Below, piece after piece: positions 20,953 through 23,477 of a stretch of DNA of 23,477 nt. Source of the DNA: a virus. The notes beneath the pieces were generated by a model. It was not told the DNA's origin, ran no database searches, and saw only the letters and a program-made list of their open reading frames with translations. Each line of letters begins with the position of its first letter. The stretch's first letter is position 1. A program made the position numbers and the translations under genes. The stretch lies in IMG/VR virus record IMGVR_UViG_3300025128_000343, positions 1 through 23,477 of that record. The stretch is one strand, 5' to 3'.

Positions 20953-21423
20953 ATGAATGATAAAGTAATGAAAACTAAACTACCATCACGCGAATCCGAA
21001 ACCAGATCTCGTAATGAGAAAAGGAAACCATGGGTTCCACCATCGCAACTAGACGCACCACCTGCACCTGCTGGATTTAAACACAGATGGGTAAGGGCCG
21101 AGTCTGTAGGGCAGCAAGATCAAAAAAATGTTTCTGCTAAACTACGAGAAGGTTGGGAATTTGTTCGTGCAGACGAATATGATTCTAACATTTGGCCACA
21201 AATTGATTCAGGTAAATATGAAGGTGTTATAGCTGTCGGAGGTTTAATGCTAGCAAGGATTCCGCTAGAGACCGTTAAAGAACGCGCAGAACATTTTGCA
21301 AAAGTAACGCAAGATAAAGATGATGCGATCGCTAATGATCCTCTAAAGGACCAACATCCTAGTATGCCTGTTTCGAGAGAAAGCAGGTCGCAAGTAAGTT
21401 TTGGTGGCAAAAAATCTAGTTAG
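20953..21423 (+). CDS. Head-associated hypothetical protein
   Basis: The 156-residue protein has a basic, proline-rich start (RNEKRKPWVPPSQLD, then PPAPAGFKHRWVRAE). A folded part follows (NVSAKLREGWEFVRADEYD; VIAVGGLMLARIPLETVKER) and a polar tail. Proteins of this type lie between scaffold and capsid genes in several marine phages, but I cannot assign a named family. GGAG is upstream of the ATG. A hairpin terminator follows it at 21450. A structural or assembly role is inferred from position. Confidence 0.7.
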   Translation: MNDKVMKTKLPSRESETRSRNEKRKPWVPPSQLDAPPAPAGFKHRWVRAESVGQQDQKNVSAKLREGWEFVRADEYDSNIWPQIDSGKYEGVIAVGGLMLARIPLETVKERAEHFAKVTQDKDDAIANDPLKDQHPSMPVSRESRSQVSFGGKKSS

Positions 21424-21449
21424 ATTTTAAACCCCTAAATTACAATTTT

Positions 21450-21482
21450 ACTTTATCCATTAGGGATAAAGTATAACTTTTT
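21450..21482 (+). terminator. Hairpin with T-run upstream of the capsid genes
   Basis: ACTTTATCC (21450-21458) and GGATAAAGT (21464-21472) form a perfect nine-base stem around a five-base loop, ATTAG. After a gap of five bases comes a run of five Ts (21478-21482). It would terminate or attenuate transcription from the scaffold side, or act as an RNA-processing and stability site for the capsid mRNA. The same loop is found in the hairpin after the capsid gene. Confidence 0.7.
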
Positions 21483-21499
21483 AACTATGAGGAAAAATC

Positions 21500-22072
21500 A
21501 TGGCAAATAAAAATGCGCCATTTGGTTTTAGACCTGTAGGTGAACTTGGAAGTGGCATTCAAAATGGTGGTACTTCTAAGTATAAGATCGCTTCAGGAGA
21601 AACTGACGTTATTTATAAAGGTGATGTTGTACAATTAGAAACTACTGGTTGTATAACTGTTAGTGGTAATACTACTACTGGAAACATTGGAGTATTTAAC
21701 GGTTGTTTCTACAACGATCCAACTACACAAAAACCAACATGGAAAAACTATTACCCTGGTAGCATAACACCTACTGTGGGCGATATCGACGCGTTCGTTT
21801 ATGATGATCCAAACATGCTCTTCGAAGTTCAAGCTAATGGAACTATAGCACAAACAGCAGTTGGAGATAACTGCGATCAAGTTTATAGTGCTGGTTCTAC
21901 TATCAATGGACAGTCTAAATCTGAATTAGGTTCCGTCGCTGGCGGCACCGCTCAATTTAGAGTAGTAAGAATCTGCGAAGACCCAGATAATAGTGATATT
22001 GCAAGTGCAAATTCAAATTGGATTGTAAGATTCAATGAGCATCTGTATTACAATAACGCTGCTGGAATTTAA
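21500..22072 (+). CDS. Putative capsid decoration protein
   Basis: The 190-residue product begins MANKNAPFGFRPVG and is beta-rich, with glycine/threonine-rich strands (VVQLETTGCITVSGNTTTG; FVYDDPNMLFEVQAN; WIVRFNEHLYYNN). I recognise this opening and pattern from proteins next to the major capsid gene in marine phages, probably a head decoration or stabilising protein, but the label is tentative. GAGG lies upstream. It is followed after 20 bases by the capsid gene with its own AGGAGAT site, and the pair is bracketed by hairpins at 21450 and 23006. Confidence 0.65.
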   Translation: MANKNAPFGFRPVGELGSGIQNGGTSKYKIASGETDVIYKGDVVQLETTGCITVSGNTTTGNIGVFNGCFYNDPTTQKPTWKNYYPGSITPTVGDIDAFVYDDPNMLFEVQANGTIAQTAVGDNCDQVYSAGSTINGQSKSELGSVAGGTAQFRVVRICEDPDNSDIASANSNWIVRFNEHLYYNNAAGI

Positions 22073-22092
22073 CCTATAGGAGATATTGAACA

Positions 22093-22998
22093 ATGGTAAT
22101 TTCAAGAATGCAATTGGTCAAAGAGCTCGAACCAGGGTTAAATGCACTGTTCGGGTTGGAATACGACCGATACGAAAATCAAGACAAAGAAATATTCGAT
22201 TCAGAATCATCTGATCGTGCTTTCGAAGAAGAAGTAATGCTCGGCGGTTTCGCCAATGCAGCTGTAAAGCCGGAAGGCCAAGGAGTATCATATGAAGATG
22301 CTCAAGAAACTTACACTGCTAGGTACACTAACGAGACTATTGCTTTAGCTTTTGCACTGACAGAAGAAGCTGTAGAGGATAATCTTTACGACAAACTTAG
22401 CACTCGCTATACTAAAGCATTAGCGCGTTCTATGGCTAACACTAAACAAGTTAAAGCTGCAAACATTCTTAACAGAGCGTTTAACAGTTCTTATCTTGGA
22501 GGGGATGCAAAGGAGCTTTGTGCGACTGATCACCCAACTCTTAGTGGAAACCAAAAGAATGAGCTTACAACTGCAGCTGACTTAAACGAAACTTCGCTTG
22601 AGCAGATGTTAATTGATATTGCTGACATGAAGGACGAAAGAGGATTAAAGATTGCCCTTAGAGGTATGAAAATGATCATTCCAGTAAACCTTCAGTTTGT
22701 AGCTGAGAGACTAATGAAATCTGCTGGTAGAGTAGGCACTGCTGATAATGATATCAACGCAATCAAATCAATGGGTATGGTACCTGAAGGATATGTTGTA
22801 AACAACTTCCTTACTGATACTGATGCGTTCTTCATTAAAACAGATGCACCTAATGGACTTAAACACTTTGTGAGAGCTCCAATTAGAACTGCTATGGAAG
22901 GCGATTTTGATACTGGAAACGTTAGATACAAAGCCAGAGAAAGATACAGCTTCGGCTGGTCTGACTGGAGAGGTATCTTTGGTTCACCAGGAGCTTAA
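22093..22998 (+). CDS. Major capsid protein (Mu gpT-like, HK97 fold)
   Basis: The 301-residue product has the features of the Mu-type major head subunit: an N-terminal arm (LVKELEPGLNALFGLEYDRY), an extended loop and spine helix (ALTEEAVEDNLYDKLSTRYT), then MKMIIPVNLQFVAERLMKS near 195-213 and a C-terminal ERYSFGWSDWRGIFG. It forms the icosahedral shell; length is typical. The ribosome site AGGAGAT is strong. A stable hairpin follows at 23006-23034. The GroES-like and scaffold genes upstream would help its folding and assembly. Confidence 0.85.
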   Translation: MVISRMQLVKELEPGLNALFGLEYDRYENQDKEIFDSESSDRAFEEEVMLGGFANAAVKPEGQGVSYEDAQETYTARYTNETIALAFALTEEAVEDNLYDKLSTRYTKALARSMANTKQVKAANILNRAFNSSYLGGDAKELCATDHPTLSGNQKNELTTAADLNETSLEQMLIDIADMKDERGLKIALRGMKMIIPVNLQFVAERLMKSAGRVGTADNDINAIKSMGMVPEGYVVNNFLTDTDAFFIKTDAPNGLKHFVRAPIRTAMEGDFDTGNVRYKARERYSFGWSDWRGIFGSPGA

Positions 22999-23005
22999 TA
23001 ACTTT

Positions 23006-23034
23006 AGAAGGGGCGAAATTAGTTCGCCCCTTCT
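23006..23034. terminator. Strong hairpin after the capsid gene
   Basis: AGAAGGGGCGAA (23006-23017) and TTCGCCCCTTCT (23023-23034) form a perfect twelve-base stem with loop ATTAG. No T-run follows, so complete termination is doubtful; it may be a partial terminator or a 3'-end stabiliser of the abundant capsid mRNA. Confidence 0.7.
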
Positions 23035-23045
23035 ACCTAGTAAAC

Positions 23046-23091
23046 AGTTACCGAGGCTGGCTAGGCAGTACAGTATAGTGACGAGGTAACT
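23046..23091 (+). promoter_or_regulatory. Inverted repeat in the leader of the next gene
   Basis: AGTTACC (23046-23052) and GGTAACT (23085-23091) are exact inverted arms 32 bases apart. The interval contains a possible -10 box TATAGT (23074-23079) but no convincing -35 at the right distance. It may be a structured leader or a site for a dimeric protein. Confidence 0.35.
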
Positions 23092-23120
23092 AAAGCCCTA
23101 TACAGGCAAGGAGTATAACA

Positions 23121-23477
23121 ATGGCTACACATTTTAAAGGCCCAGTACTATTCTCAAATGCATCAGCATTTGAAAACTTAAAAATGTCTATGTGGCCTGA
23201 TCAATTCACCTATATGGATGATTTTAATCAGGGCGCGTTAGATACAACAAACGATTGGACTATTGTAAAAGATTCAGGTGCATCAGCAGCGATTGCAGCA
23301 GATGGCACAGGTGGTGAAGTAAATTTAACTTCAACAGCTACTACTGATAATGATGGTGCATCAATTCAAGCTAAACAAGAATCATTTGCTTTACCAACTA
23401 CTGCAGGTGATAAACTTTATTTTGAAACTAGAGCAAAAATATCAGATGCTACACAAACTGATTTCTTAATTGGTTTT
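23121..23477 (+). CDS. Virion structural protein, partial (start only)
   Basis: 119 residues are present before the window ends. The ATG follows AAGGAG (23108-23113) by seven bases. The product begins MATHFKGPVLFSNAS, then MWPDQFTYMDDFNQ and a beta-rich part (GGEVNLTSTATTDNDGASIQ; KLYFETRAKISDATQTDFLI). The last part resembles a jelly-roll, lectin-like fold seen in phage capsid-decoration and tail-associated proteins. Position right after the capsid gene supports a structural role. Confidence 0.7.
   Translation, partial: MATHFKGPVLFSNASAFENLKMSMWPDQFTYMDDFNQGALDTTNDWTIVKDSGASAAIAADGTGGEVNLTSTATTDNDGASIQAKQESFALPTTAGDKLYFETRAKISDATQTDFLIGF

Overview
The window looks like the morphogenesis half of a tailed double-stranded DNA phage (Caudoviricetes), AT-rich in its genes and resembling phage contigs from marine surface plankton. 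That affinity is recalled from family features (a GTA-type holin, a portal of the podovirus-like marine type, a GroES-like gene among head genes, small basic lysine/glycine-rich proteins); it was not searched. No host marker, tRNA, integrase, polymerase or CRISPR array was seen.

Layout. (1) 1-1650, minus strand: a tightly overlapped cluster of four genes. Three of the products start with signal-peptide-like segments, so this looks like a set of envelope- or periplasm-directed phage proteins. (2) 1651-2171: a regulatory gap with a DnaA-box match, a strong hairpin and a promoter whose 17-base spacer holds a perfect 14-base palindrome. (3) 2172-3824, plus strand: an operon of small overlapping genes ending in a stand-alone LexA-type winged-helix protein. 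(4) 3825-5053: a promoter surrounded by repeated GTGACAC sites, then the small terminase subunit and a PD-(D/E)XK nuclease. (5) 5034-7495: the most unusual part, lying between the nuclease and the large terminase. It contains small genes, several with their own promoters, separated by spacers built from the same pieces: same-orientation AAACTCC repeats (17 copies), eight perfect TTATCCACA boxes in either orientation, and GC-rich palindromes such as CGGGCGCGCCCG. A 32-base exact direct repeat flanks one small gene, and a two-gene minus-strand unit with its own promoter and terminator sits in the middle. (6) 7496-23477, plus strand: large terminase, two virion or injected-protein candidates (the second with a polyvalent-protein-like C-terminus), portal, small membrane protein, two uncharacterised structural candidates, holin, small basic proteins, GroES-like co-chaperonin, scaffold, a head-associated protein, a candidate decoration protein, an HK97-fold-type capsid protein and the start of another structural gene.

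How it fits together: the terminase subunits package DNA through the portal into a shell made from capsid protein on the scaffold, probably helped by the GroES-like protein. The holin would act at lysis. The repeat-rich segment between the terminase subunits is the best candidate for an undescribed system: a replication origin, a DnaA-binding or titrating region, a packaging region, or a modular series of small host-takeover gene cassettes. The sequence alone does not decide between these.
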